In this document: positions 35,047 through 43,437 of the stretch, one piece after another | How positions within the stretch are numbered: the stretch's first letter is position 1 | How the letters are laid out: every line of letters begins with the position of its first letter | Origin: Ereboglobus sp. PH5-10 | GTDB taxonomy: Bacteria > Verrucomicrobiota > Verrucomicrobiia > Opitutales > Opitutaceae | Length of the DNA stretch: 64,000 bases | Assembly (NCBI RefSeq): GCF_029504735.1 | Contig: NZ_JAQFIP010000008.1 | Span: 1-64,000 of the forward strand | Direction of reading: 5' to 3' | Position numbers and translations under genes: made by a program | The notes under the pieces: generated by a model | What the model was told of the DNA's origin: nothing | Databases searched by the model: none | The model's input: the letters and a program-made list of their open reading frames with translations, nothing else

Positions 35047-36216
35047 TCAAGTTTCATCCGTGCGAAGGCCTCGTATGAATTTCCCCAGTGATATTGCGGT
35101 CGTTTTGGCGTCCAGCGGATAGGTTTCCCCGCCTGAATAAATGACCCATTGCCGTGTGGCCTTTATGTCTGCGCAACCTATGTGGAATCCTTTGCTCACG
35201 GTTGGCGCGAGGCCTTTTTTGATCTCCACTGCCCAGCGGCAGCGCTTGGGCAACTCCATAACAAGGTCAATTTCCGCGCCCGCCGAGGTTCGGTAAAAAT
35301 AACAATGCGCGCCCTCGGGCATGGCCGCGATTATGTTTTCGATCACATGCCCCTCCCAAGAGGCTCCGGCGACTGGATGTCCGAGCAAGTCGTCCTCGGT
35401 GTCAATACCAAGCAGACAATGAAGCAGGCCGGTGTCGCGAAAATAGATTTTCGGTGATTTCACCAGGCGTTTGCCGACGTTTTGATGCCACGGTTCGAGA
35501 CGGCGGACGAGCAGGAGATCGACGAACAAATCCAGATACGAGGCGACCGTCTTGCCATCAACCCCGAGCGACTGGGCGATGGTGGCGGCGTTGTGCAGTC
35601 CGCCATGCCGGTGCGCGAGCATCGTCCAAAAGCGGCGCAATGTTTCCGCGGGAATGCGCGGGCCAAGCTGAGGGATGTCTCGTTCGAGGTAAGTGCGAAT
35701 AAAGTCCCGCCGCCACGACATGCTGGCTGCGTCGGTTTTGGCCGTGAAACTTTCGGGGAAACCTCCGCGCACCCAGAGCGCGGAGGCATGTTTTTGGCCG
35801 ACCTCCTCAAGCGTGAGCGGGCTAAGTTCAATGTAACTGATGCGCCCGGCGAGGGATTCGCTGGATTGTCGCAGAAGGTCGAGCGACGCGGAACCGAGCA
35901 GCAGAAATCGTCCGTTCTTTTTCTGACGCCGAATGCGGTCAATACTGCCACGCAGGGTTTGAAAGAGCCCGGGTTTGCGCTGGATTTCATCGAGAATCAC
36001 GCAGTCGTCCTCGTGCTTCGAGAGATAGAGTTCCGGGTCGCTGAGTTTCGCCAAGTCGCTTTCGGATTCGAGGTCGAGATAAACCGAGGAAGGCATGGAG
36101 TCGGCCACGGTGATCGCGAGGGTCGTCTTGCCGACTTGCCGAGGTCCAAGCAATGCGACTGCCGAACGTTCGGACAGGCGTGCTTTCAACAATGGAAGGA
36201 TATGGCGGGCAATCAT
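35047..36216 (-). CDS. AAA ATPase with DUF4143 C-terminal domain
   Basis: 389 residues from MIARHILPLLK. The AAA_14 part has Walker A LLGPRQVGKTT (about 22-32) and Walker B CVILDEIQ (about 70-77), then a sensor-like FLLLGSASLDLLRQS. The C-terminal DUF4143 region includes RTYLERDIPQL, VASYLDLFVDLLLVRRL, KSPKIYFRDTGLLHCLLG and a nuclease-like ending with EIDLVMEL...WAVEIKKG. The family is widespread and patchily distributed; its role is unsettled, though its C-terminus resembles PD-(D/E)xK folds. GAGGT precedes the ATG by 5 bases; an ATG 12 bases upstream is possible. The gene lies inside a unit flanked by direct repeats. Confidence 0.9.
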   Translation of the reverse strand: MIARHILPLLKARLSERSAVALLGPRQVGKTTLAITVADSMPSSVYLDLESESDLAKLSDPELYLSKHEDDCVILDEIQRKPGLFQTLRGSIDRIRRQKKNGRFLLLGSASLDLLRQSSESLAGRISYIELSPLTLEEVGQKHASALWVRGGFPESFTAKTDAASMSWRRDFIRTYLERDIPQLGPRIPAETLRRFWTMLAHRHGGLHNAATIAQSLGVDGKTVASYLDLFVDLLLVRRLEPWHQNVGKRLVKSPKIYFRDTGLLHCLLGIDTEDDLLGHPVAGASWEGHVIENIIAAMPEGAHCYFYRTSAGAEIDLVMELPKRCRWAVEIKKGLAPTVSKGFHIGCADIKATRQWVIYSGGETYPLDAKTTAISLGKFIRGLRTDET

Positions 36217-36224
36217 ACCACCTC

Positions 36225-36253
36225 GCATTTATGGAGTCGCATTCCAGAAATGC
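36225..36253 (-). promoter_or_regulatory. Palindrome at the ATPase start
   Basis: GCATTT (36225-36230) and AAATGC (36248-36253) form an inverted repeat 9-37 bases upstream of the ATPase start, a possible operator. No regulator is identified. Confidence 0.3.
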
Positions 36254-36332
36254 AAGGATGATTACATGGCAATAAAGAGCGCCAAATTGACCAATCCCGC
36301 ACCAATCTAGCAATTAATTCGCATCAACCGAC

Positions 36333-36368
36333 GGTATCCACGCCTCGTCAGTGAGGACGAAGAAATAG
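36333..36368 (+). pseudogene. Remnant of an MFS gene 3' end (direct repeat, right copy)
   Basis: These 36 bases read GIHASSVRTKK followed by a stop, nearly the same as the end of the MFS gene at 34996-35031. Nothing upstream of base 36333 continues the MFS reading frame. It is either the last piece of a deleted tandem MFS copy or a target duplication made when the ATPase unit arrived. Confidence 0.7.
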
Positions 36369-36372
36369 CCGA

Positions 36373-37782
36373 TCACCCTTTCCTTTTTCCGCGCATCTCC
36401 GCCTGAATCGTCGCGCGCATTTCGCGCCAGCGGGCGAGCCGCTCGGCGATTCGCGCCTCCGAGCCCGCCGTCTTCGGCGTGAACAAAGACACCGGTTTTT
36501 CCAGGTAGGCCTGTCCCGAAATATTCTCCGGGTAATCGTGCGCATACATGTAGTCCCTGCCCTGCCCCATGCGTTTGTTCGCCTGGCCGCTGCTTGAACG
36601 GCAGGACTCCGGCACTCGCTGCACCACGCCGCTCGCGATCTGCGCCTTCGCCGCGTGCAGGCCGAGCGTGATCGAGTTGCTCTTGCACGCGCACGCGATG
36701 TAAACTGTCGCGTGCGCCAGCGCGTATTCGCACTCCGGAAGGCCGACAAAATCGCACGCATGATGCGCCGCCACCGCCAGCGGCAACGCCAGCGGATCGG
36801 CCAGTCCCACGTCCTCCGACGCCAGAATCACCAAGCGGCGCGCGATAAATCGCGGGTCTTCGCCGCCCGCCAGCATTTTGGCCAGCCAGTAAAGCGCCGC
36901 GTCCGGATCGCTGCCGCGGCAGCTTTTGATAAAAACCGAAATTGTGTCGTAATGCTCGTCCTCGTCGGCGTCATAGCGCACGCGCCGCTCGCGCGCGAAC
37001 GCCTCCAGTTCCTCCGGCGTGATCTCGCGTTTCGCACCGCCCTCAGCCGGCGGCATGCTCAGCACGATCACCTCGAGCGAATTGAGCGCGCGCCGCAAAT
37101 CGCCGTCGCACAGCACCGCCAAGTCCGACAGCACCGCATCGCTCGCGGTCACGCCATGCGAGCCAAGGCCGCGCTCGGAATCGGCCAGCGCGCGCTTCAG
37201 CACACCCGCCACCGACGAGGCCGAGAGCGGCTCCAGCCGGAACAAATGACTGCGGCTCAGCAGCGGCGGATTCACATAAAATCCCGGATTGTGCGTCGTC
37301 GCGCCGATGAGCCGGATGTAGCCTTCCTCGACATCCGGCAGCAGCAAATCCTGCTGCGATTTGTTGAAACGGTGCAGCTCGTCAATGAACAACAGCGTCG
37401 GCGAGTCCGGCTGCGATCGCGCCTCCGCCAAAATCTCGCGCAGCTCCGCCACGTTGGACATCACCGCGTTGATGCGCACGAACCGGCTATTCGTCTCGCG
37501 CGCGATCACCTCCGCGAAACTCGTTTTCCCGCAACCCGGCGGTCCGTAAAAAATCAGGCTGCCAAAACGGTTGCTCGCGATCAAACGCGGCAGCAGCGCG
37601 CCCTTCGCCGTCAAATGCTCCTGTCCGACGATTTCGTCCAGAGCGCGCGGCCGCATTCGCGCCGCCAGCGGTTGCGCCGCCGAGGGTTTTTGCGGCATCG
37701 CGCTCAAAGCGCGCGCGCCGCGCGCCTTGCCCTTCGGTGCGAAACTCCCGCCAAAAAGATCAGCCTGTTCATCAAGTGCCAT
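36373..37782 (-). CDS. rarA: Replication-associated recombination protein A (MgsA)
   Basis: 469 residues, AAA+ clamp-loader-like ATPase acting at stalled forks. After an N-terminal tail, RMRPRALDEIVGQEHL opens the AAA+ domain; Walker A is GPPGCGKTSF, Walker B LLFIDELHRFNKSQQD, and sensor 1 is IRLIGATTHNPGF. The C-terminal tetramerisation region includes SCRGSDPDAALYWLAKMLAGGEDPRFIARR (in two blocks) and ASEDVGLADP. The start MALDEQADLFG was chosen; the open frame continues far upstream antisense to the ABC transporter gene and is not real there. It is divergent from the ABC transporter operon. Confidence 0.95.
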   Translation of the reverse strand: MALDEQADLFGGSFAPKGKARGARALSAMPQKPSAAQPLAARMRPRALDEIVGQEHLTAKGALLPRLIASNRFGSLIFYGPPGCGKTSFAEVIARETNSRFVRINAVMSNVAELREILAEARSQPDSPTLLFIDELHRFNKSQQDLLLPDVEEGYIRLIGATTHNPGFYVNPPLLSRSHLFRLEPLSASSVAGVLKRALADSERGLGSHGVTASDAVLSDLAVLCDGDLRRALNSLEVIVLSMPPAEGGAKREITPEELEAFARERRVRYDADEDEHYDTISVFIKSCRGSDPDAALYWLAKMLAGGEDPRFIARRLVILASEDVGLADPLALPLAVAAHHACDFVGLPECEYALAHATVYIACACKSNSITLGLHAAKAQIASGVVQRVPESCRSSSGQANKRMGQGRDYMYAHDYPENISGQAYLEKPVSLFTPKTAGSEARIAERLARWREMRATIQAEMRGKRKG

Positions 37783-37838
37783 GTTGCCGCGACCAAACCA
37801 AATCCCCGAGCCCTCGGCAAGCACGGGAACGGCCCGTC

Positions 37839-37864
37839 GCCCGCCCGGCTTTTGCCCGGCGGGC
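37839..37864. other. Stem-loop in the rarA leader
   Basis: GCCCGCCCGGC and GCCCGGCGGGC pair with one internal mismatch around a short T-rich loop, about 57 bases upstream of rarA. It may affect rarA mRNA or end transcription from the left. Confidence 0.4.
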
Positions 37865-37946
37865 TTAAAAAATCCATAAACTGAATTAAAAAACACCCTA
37901 AAATGAAATTTCACCTCGCCCTGCACCCCATCATTTGAGAGCGCTT

Positions 37947-37968
37947 TTGTGTGCGCAGAAGCACACAA
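37947..37968. promoter_or_regulatory. Perfect 8-bp palindrome upstream of the ABC transporter genes
   Basis: TTGTGTGC and GCACACAA flank a 6-base spacer, 31 bases before the lipoprotein start. With no T-tract after it, an operator or leader hairpin is more likely than a terminator. I looked for a TPP riboswitch in this leader and saw none. Confidence 0.4.
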
Positions 37969-37998
37969 ACCCACAACCCGGCAAAACCCTTCGCAAAC

Positions 37999-38997
37999 AT
38001 GAAAACAAAAAACACATTTCTGTTGCTCATCGCTGCTCCTTTGCTCGCCGTCGCCCTTCTCATTTCCGGCTGCGGCAAGAAAGAAGCCGACCTCACCGTG
38101 CTCCGCGTGGGTTACTTTCCCAATATTACCCACGCCCAGGGCGTCATCGGCCGCGCCTCGACCGACGACGGCAAAGGCTGGTTCGAGCAACGCCTCGGCC
38201 CCGGCGTCAAGGTCCACTGGTATGCCTACAACGCCGGGCCCACCGCGATGGAGGCCATGATCGCCGGCTCCATCGACATGACCTACGTCGGCCCCAACCC
38301 CGCCCTCAACGCCTACATGCGTTCGCGCGGCGATGAAATCCGCGTCATCGCGGGCGCGGCCTACGGCGGTGCCGCGCTCCTCGTGCGCCCCGCCGCAAAC
38401 ATCAAGACGCCAGCCGACTTTCGCGGCAAAAAAATCGCCACGCCCCAGTTCGCCAACACGCAGGACATCGCCGCGCGCGTCTGGCTCAAATCGCACGGCT
38501 TCAACGTCACGCAAACCGGCGGCGACGTCTCCATCCTCCCCGCCGCCAATCCCGACCAGCTTCTGCTCTTTCAGCAAGGCAAGATCGACGCCGTCTGGAC
38601 CATCGAACCCTGGGTCTCGCGCATCGAACGCGAGGCAGGCGGCAAACCCTTCATCGAACAAACCGACGCCATCACCACCATCCTCGTCGCCAGCAGCGGC
38701 GCGTTGAGGGACAAGCGCGCGCTCGTGGAAAAATTCCTCCAGGGACACCGCGAACTCACCGCGTGGATCAACGAGCACTCCGCCGAGGCGCAAGCCCTCG
38801 TCCAGCGCGGCATCACCAACACCGTGAAGCGCGAAATCCCGCTCGACCTCGTGCAAGCCTCCTGGAAACGCCTCCATTTCACAACCGATGTGAAACTCGC
38901 CCCATTCGAGGAACTCGTCACCCAAACCCGCGAGCTCGGCTTCATCAAGGACGACACCAAACTCGACCGCTTCATCGACACAAGCATCTCCAAATAA
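37999..38997 (+). CDS. SsuA/TauA/NrtA-type ABC transporter substrate-binding lipoprotein
   Basis: 332 residues. The lipoprotein signal ends LLISGC (cysteine at about 24). The mature domain has LRVGYFPNITHAQG, GSIDMTYVGPNPALNAY and GKIDAVWTIEPW, as in periplasmic binding proteins for sulfonates, nitrate, taurine or the thiamine precursor HMP. The ligand cannot be told from the sequence. It heads a run with the ATPase (39088) and permease (39933). Start ATG 37999 gives the signal peptide directly; the frame upstream adds 16 residues of no value. Confidence 0.92.
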   Translation: MKTKNTFLLLIAAPLLAVALLISGCGKKEADLTVLRVGYFPNITHAQGVIGRASTDDGKGWFEQRLGPGVKVHWYAYNAGPTAMEAMIAGSIDMTYVGPNPALNAYMRSRGDEIRVIAGAAYGGAALLVRPAANIKTPADFRGKKIATPQFANTQDIAARVWLKSHGFNVTQTGGDVSILPAANPDQLLLFQQGKIDAVWTIEPWVSRIEREAGGKPFIEQTDAITTILVASSGALRDKRALVEKFLQGHRELTAWINEHSAEAQALVQRGITNTVKREIPLDLVQASWKRLHFTTDVKLAPFEELVTQTRELGFIKDDTKLDRFIDTSISK

Positions 38998-39087
38998 TTT
39001 TGGATTGCGCGCCGCCGCGCGCCGCCGAGATTGAAGCCGGAGCGGCAGCTCCCCATCAAAAAACCCTATCCAAAATCCAAAATTTCA

Positions 39088-39936
39088 ATGGGCATTCAAC
39101 AGGAACTCGAAAACGAGGCGCCATCGAAACTTTCAGTGCGCAACATTTCGAAAATTTTTCATTCGAAACACCAAATCGTGCGCGCGCTCGACGGCGTCTC
39201 GCTCGAAATCAACGAGGGCGAGTTCGTGTGCCTCGTCGGCCCCAGCGGCTGCGGCAAAAGCACGCTCCTGAACATCATCGCCGGCCTCGACCAGGCCGAC
39301 GAGGGCTCCGTGCTCTCGGACGGCCAGCGCATCTCCGGCCCGGGGCGCGACCGCATGGTCATGTTTCAAGAGCACGCGCTCTTTCCCTGGCTCGACGTGC
39401 TCGACAACGTCATGTTCGGCCTCCGCCTCAAGCCCAACCTCAAGACCAACGAACGCCGCGAAGTCGCCAAGTATTACCTGCACCTAGTCGGTCTCGACAA
39501 CTTTCTGCACGCCAACATCCACGAACTCTCCGGCGGCATGAAGCAGCGCGTCGCCCTCGCCCGCGCCCTCGCGCCCAACCCCAAGGTCCTTCTCATGGAC
39601 GAACCCTTCGGCGCTCTCGACGCCCTCACACGCGAACAACTCTACCGTGACATCCAGCGCATCTGGGCGCAGCGAAAAAAGACCATCGTCTTCGTCACAC
39701 ACAACGTCCGCGAAGCCGTCTGCCTCGGCGACCGCGTCGTGCTCTTCTCCCCGCACCCCGGGCGCATCCGGCATGAGTATCCCATCACCCTCCCCCGTCC
39801 GCGAGACATCAACAGCGTTTCACTCGCCGAAAAATCCGGCGAGATTCTCCAAGCCCTGAAAGGCTACCTCAACGACGGCGTGGTCACCGCCGCCAACAGC
39901 CGCACACCCTTCAACACAGACGGAGCCGCCGAATGA
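39088..39936 (+). CDS. ABC transporter ATP-binding protein (SsuB/TauB type)
   Basis: 282 residues. Walker A GPSGCGKST (about 51-59), Q-loop MFQEHALFPW, signature LSGGMKQR, Walker B VLLMDEPFGALD and switch VTHN are complete. It drives import through the adjacent permease. The last four bases ATGA overlap the permease start, indicating translational coupling. The chosen start MGIQQELE follows an A-rich leader without Shine-Dalgarno. Confidence 0.95.
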   Translation: MGIQQELENEAPSKLSVRNISKIFHSKHQIVRALDGVSLEINEGEFVCLVGPSGCGKSTLLNIIAGLDQADEGSVLSDGQRISGPGRDRMVMFQEHALFPWLDVLDNVMFGLRLKPNLKTNERREVAKYYLHLVGLDNFLHANIHELSGGMKQRVALARALAPNPKVLLMDEPFGALDALTREQLYRDIQRIWAQRKKTIVFVTHNVREAVCLGDRVVLFSPHPGRIRHEYPITLPRPRDINSVSLAEKSGEILQALKGYLNDGVVTAANSRTPFNTDGAAE

Positions 39937-40706
39937 AAACCCGCATTATCTCCGCCATCGCATTTTTCCTTCTCCTGCTCGTCGCATGGGAGGCCGCCTC
40001 GCTCCTCGGATGGGTCAACCGCATCCTCATCCCCGCGCCCAGCGATGTGCTCCGCTATCTCTACGGCGCGGTCCTCGATGGCTCGCTCGCCTCCGCCGCG
40101 CTCGTCACCGTCAAGCGACTCCTTCTCGGCTACCTTTGCGGCATCGTCATCGGGCTGCCCCTCGGCCTTGTCACCGCCCGCTTCAAACTTTTTCAGGACA
40201 CCATCGGCCTGCTTGCCCTCGGCCTGCAAACCCTGCCAAGCGTTTGTTGGGTGCCGCTCGCGATCATCTGGTTCGGGCAAACCGAGTCCGCCATGTTTTT
40301 TGTCGTGGTCATGGGCACGCTCTGGTCGGTGATCATAGCGACCGAGACGGGCGTGCGCACCATCCCGCCCATCTACGCCCGCGCCGCGCGCACCATGGGC
40401 TCGCGCGGCATCCACACATGGGTGCATGTCATGCTCCCCGCCTCGCTGCCCTTCATCGTGAGCGGCATGAAACAAGGCTGGGCCTTCGCGTGGCGCTCGC
40501 TCATGGCCGCCGAAATCTACGTGACAATCCTCACCGGGTTCGGCCTCGGCCACCTGCTGCACTACGGTCGCGAACTCAACGCGATGGAGCAAGTCATCGG
40601 TGTCATGTTTGTGATTGTTGTGATCGGCCTGCTCGCCGACAAGGTCCTCTTCTCGCCGTGGGAGCGCTTCCTCCACCGCCGCTGGGGCACGCAAGGCAGC
40701 CGCTGA
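39933..40706 (+). CDS. ABC transporter permease (SsuC/TauC type)
   Basis: 257 residues, about six hydrophobic helices, with the EAA-type coupling loop around RAARTMGSRGIHTWVHVMLPASLPFIVSG (two segments). It forms the inner-membrane channel for the importer encoded by the two preceding genes, and overlaps the ATPase gene by 4 bp. A repeat element follows at 40722. Confidence 0.94.
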   Translation: MKTRIISAIAFFLLLLVAWEAASLLGWVNRILIPAPSDVLRYLYGAVLDGSLASAALVTVKRLLLGYLCGIVIGLPLGLVTARFKLFQDTIGLLALGLQTLPSVCWVPLAIIWFGQTESAMFFVVVMGTLWSVIIATETGVRTIPPIYARAARTMGSRGIHTWVHVMLPASLPFIVSGMKQGWAFAWRSLMAAEIYVTILTGFGLGHLLHYGRELNAMEQVIGVMFVIVVIGLLADKVLFSPWERFLHRRWGTQGSR

Positions 40707-40721
40707 TGCGGCGCGCGCGGC

Positions 40722-40814
40722 GAGGTTTACGGTTTACAGCTTGCGGTTTACAGTTACCCAAACAGTAACATCCGCAATCCGGCGCGGAAGCGCCCAACCG
40801 TAAACCGCAAACCC
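40722..40814. repeat. Intergenic inverted repeat, family D copy 1
   Basis: GAGGTTTACGGTTTACAG and TTGCGGTTTACAGTTA on the left pair with CAACCGTAAACCGCAAACCC on the right, with GGCGCG...CGCCCAA in the middle. Copy 2 at 42731-42834 shares the order of blocks. Each copy lies directly before a gene predicted to start with GTG. Confidence 0.8.
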
Positions 40815-40832
40815 ACCCGCACCCTTCCAATC

Positions 40833-41711
40833 GTGCCCGCCTCAACTGACGCATCCACGCCCGTTTCCCTCATCATCACGATGTCCGCCATCTGCATCGC
40901 GGGATTGTTTCTGCTGTGGCATTGGGAACTGGGCCCCACCGCGCGCAAGACCGTGCAATACTCGCGCGTCCGGCACATCGCCGCCTCGTGGCCCTATTTC
41001 GCGGCAATGTGCATCCTCGTGGTTTTCGCCGCCTTTTTCGCGCAAAGCCTCTTCGTGCAATGCTGCAAGTGGATTCATTCCGACTTTTCCCTTAACAACG
41101 GCTTCAACCAGATGCTCTCGCAAGGGGCGTTCGACATTGGCGCAATCGCCGCGGTGCTCTACGCCCGGCGCTTTCTTCTGGTCATGGAACGCCTGCCCCG
41201 CCTCGCAATCCTCGCGCACGCGCAACCCAAGCCAGCCAAGCCAATCCCGCTGCTCCAGGCCATTCTCGTTGGCATCGGGGTTTTCTGCATCGCGCGCACG
41301 GTTTTCATTCCGGTTGCGTTCGCCTGGGACTGGTTGCTCGACCGCGCCGGTGCCGAGGCCGCAAGCCAGGATCTCGTCCAAATTTTCATCAACGAAACTT
41401 CGCCCGCCCGCATTGCCGCGCTTGCTTTCATAGCCGTGGTCATCGCGCCTGTCACCGAGGAGGCGATTTTTCGCGGGGGGCTTTTTGGCTACATCCGCAC
41501 CCGCACCCAGCGCCTGATCGCGCTCATCATCCCCTCGTTTGTTTTCGCGCTGGTGCATTTTAACCTGCGCGTGTTTCCGCTCCTCTTCATTTTCGGCGTC
41601 ATCCTTTCGGTTTCCTACGAGCGCACCGGACGCCTCACGGTTCCAATCATCGCGCACGCACTGCTAAACCTCAGCACAATCCTCACCATTCTCCTCGGCC
41701 TTGCAAACTAG
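40833..41711 (+). CDS. CPBP-family intramembrane metalloprotease (Abi/CAAX-like)
   Basis: 292 residues with about seven hydrophobic segments. The catalytic motifs are VTEEAIFRGGLFGY (glutamates of motif 1), FALVHFN (motif 2 His) and the C-terminal IIAHALLN (motif 3 His). Such proteases cut within membranes; some process prenylated proteins or bacteriocins. The target is unknown. The start is GTG at 40833 with an ATG 48 bases further in as an alternative. It lies between an importer and thiL and may be part of one transcript interrupted by repeats. Confidence 0.9.
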   Translation: MPASTDASTPVSLIITMSAICIAGLFLLWHWELGPTARKTVQYSRVRHIAASWPYFAAMCILVVFAAFFAQSLFVQCCKWIHSDFSLNNGFNQMLSQGAFDIGAIAAVLYARRFLLVMERLPRLAILAHAQPKPAKPIPLLQAILVGIGVFCIARTVFIPVAFAWDWLLDRAGAEAASQDLVQIFINETSPARIAALAFIAVVIAPVTEEAIFRGGLFGYIRTRTQRLIALIIPSFVFALVHFNLRVFPLLFIFGVILSVSYERTGRLTVPIIAHALLNLSTILTILLGLAN

Positions 41712-41755
41712 CCTCCAATCCCCGCGCCCTCCGACGCCCGCGCCAGCCAACACAC

Positions 41756-42724
41756 ATGCACCCGTTTAGCAGCAAACCCGGCGAAACCGTTTCCGCGCTC
41801 GGCGAGGAAAAACTCATCGCATCCATCCGCCGCTGGCTCGGCCCCGTCTCGCCGCCCGCGCCGCTCGGCATCGGCGACGATTGCGCCGTTCTCGCGCCCT
41901 CGAAACGCGCCCAAGCCGTCACCGTCGACCCCGTCATTTACGGGCGCCATTTCGACGACGCCGTGCCGCCGCGCGCGGTCGGGGCAAAGCTCCTCAAGCG
42001 CAACCTCAGCGACCTCGCCGCAATGGGCGCCGCGCCCGTCGCCGCCGTGCTCGCAATCACGCTCGATCCGGGCGTGCGCATCGCATGGCTCGAACAATTC
42101 TACCGCGGACTCGCCTCCTGCGCGCGCGCATACCGGCTTCGCGTCATCGGCGGCGACATCGCGCAAAACACCGGGGCGCTCGCCGCCAGCCTCACGCTCA
42201 TCGGACGCGCCACGACGTCCCGCATGCTCCTGCGCACCGGGGCGCGCTCGGGCGACCACATCTGCGCAACCGGCGCGCTCGGCGGCAGCCTGCTGGGAAA
42301 ACATTATCGCTTCACGCCGCGCCTCGCCGAGGGCGCGTGGCTCGCCGCGCAACCCGAGGTTCGCTCGATGATGGACATCAGCGACGGCATCGCAAAAGAC
42401 CTTCACTCGCTCACGCCCGCCGGGGCGCGGGCGGAGATCGACGCCACGGCCATTCCGATCAGCGCCGCCGCGAAAAAAATGGCGCGCGGCGACAACCGCC
42501 CTCCCCTCGCCCACGCGCTTTGCGACGGCGAGGACTACGAGCTCCTCTTCACCGTCGCCTCAAAAACAAACGTCCCCGCCTTCGAGAAAAAATGGCGCGC
42601 GCGTTTTCCGAAAACCCCGCTCGCTCGCATCGGCAGATTTGTCCCGTTGCACGCGCCGCGCGCCCCCGGTGCCATCGACCTAGCCGCCCATCACGGCTAT
42701 GAACACCTCGCAATCGCCCGCTGA
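41756..42724 (+). CDS. thiL: Thiamine-monophosphate kinase
   Basis: 322 residues. It phosphorylates thiamine monophosphate to the active cofactor TPP. Characteristic blocks: GEEKLIASI, PLGIGDDCAVL, KRNLSDLAAMGA, VIGGDIAQ, MMDISDGIAKDL and CDGEDYELLF, with the metal/phosphate-binding aspartates intact. Full length. tsaE follows after the family D repeat. Confidence 0.95.
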   Translation: MHPFSSKPGETVSALGEEKLIASIRRWLGPVSPPAPLGIGDDCAVLAPSKRAQAVTVDPVIYGRHFDDAVPPRAVGAKLLKRNLSDLAAMGAAPVAAVLAITLDPGVRIAWLEQFYRGLASCARAYRLRVIGGDIAQNTGALAASLTLIGRATTSRMLLRTGARSGDHICATGALGGSLLGKHYRFTPRLAEGAWLAAQPEVRSMMDISDGIAKDLHSLTPAGARAEIDATAIPISAAAKKMARGDNRPPLAHALCDGEDYELLFTVASKTNVPAFEKKWRARFPKTPLARIGRFVPLHAPRAPGAIDLAAHHGYEHLAIAR

Positions 42725-42730
42725 TGTTTG

Positions 42731-42834
42731 TGAGGTTCACGATTTACAGTTCACCGTTTACAGTTATCCAAGCCACCAAAGTTCCAACCGGCGCGCCCGC
42801 GCCCAACTGAAAACCGCAAACCGTAATCCGCTAA
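42731..42834. repeat. Intergenic inverted repeat, family D copy 2
   Basis: GAGGTTCACGATTTACAG, CACCGTTTACAGTTATCCA, GGCGCG..CGCGCCCAA and AAAACCGCAAACCGTAA recur in the same order as copy 1 at 40722-40814. The tsaE reading frame happens to stay open through it, which makes a falsely long ORF. Confidence 0.8.
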
Positions 42835-42854
42835 CTCCGCCTCCGGCTTCTCCC

Positions 42855-43304
42855 GTGTCCGATTTTCTCCAACAACTCCGCGCCGGCCTCACCACGCATT
42901 CCGCAGAGGAAACACGCTCGCTCGCCGAACGCCTCGCGCACGTGCTTCCGCGCAACGCCACGCTCGCGCTGCATGGCGATCTCGGCGCGGGCAAAACAAC
43001 CTTCGTTCAGGGTCTTGCGCACGGTCTCGGCATCCAAAGCTCAATCACAAGCCCCACGTTCACCATCTTCACAATCCACCGCGGCCCGATTGCCAGCCTC
43101 GTTCACCTCGACGCCTACCGCCTCGAAAACGACCGCCAAATCGACTCGCTCATGCTGGAGGATTTTCTGATCACGCCCTACATCCTCGCCGTTGAGTGGC
43201 CTGAAAAAATCGCCTCATGGCTTCCCGAAACCGCCTGGCATTTCAGCCTCGGAATCACCCCCGAACAAAATCACTTCGTGCGTCTGGACAAATCCGCGGC
43301 GTAG
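42855..43304 (+). CDS. tsaE: tRNA threonylcarbamoyladenosine ATPase TsaE
   Basis: 149 residues from a GTG start (VSDFLQQLRAG). P-loop ALHGDLGAGKTTFVQGLA (about 39-56), TSPTFTIF, LDAYRL and the VEWPEKI block are the TsaE signatures. It works with TsaB and TsaD in the t6A modification of tRNAs reading ANN codons. The frame runs upstream to 42699, but that part crosses the family D repeat and overlaps thiL, so I placed the start after the repeat. Confidence 0.92.
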   Translation: MSDFLQQLRAGLTTHSAEETRSLAERLAHVLPRNATLALHGDLGAGKTTFVQGLAHGLGIQSSITSPTFTIFTIHRGPIASLVHLDAYRLENDRQIDSLMLEDFLITPYILAVEWPEKIASWLPETAWHFSLGITPEQNHFVRLDKSAA

Positions 43305-43437
43305 CCACAGGCAAAAACGAAGAAGCCATTTCGCTGACGGGCAAATGTCCGCCTCCACACTGCGCGCGGCCACATTTTCAAACGATTGACCTCAATCATA
43401 TTTTAAAAACAATCGCGCCTCACAAATTTGAATCCTC

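Noticed and set aside
35047-36216. Defence island around the AAA/DUF4143 gene
   Set aside because: No restriction, toxin-antitoxin, CRISPR or other defence gene adjoins; neighbours are an MFS exporter and rarA. A defence role would be guesswork.
37865-37998. TPP or other riboswitch upstream of the importer
   Set aside because: No conserved TPP core could be found; only a simple 8-bp palindrome is present.
36373-38925. An 850-residue version of RarA
   Set aside because: The extra N-terminal part is antisense to the ABC substrate-binding gene; the RarA family begins near MALDEQADLFG at 37782.
42699-43304. A 201-residue TsaE starting inside thiL
   Set aside because: The added residues are encoded by the family D repeat and overlap thiL; TsaE proteins are about 150 residues.
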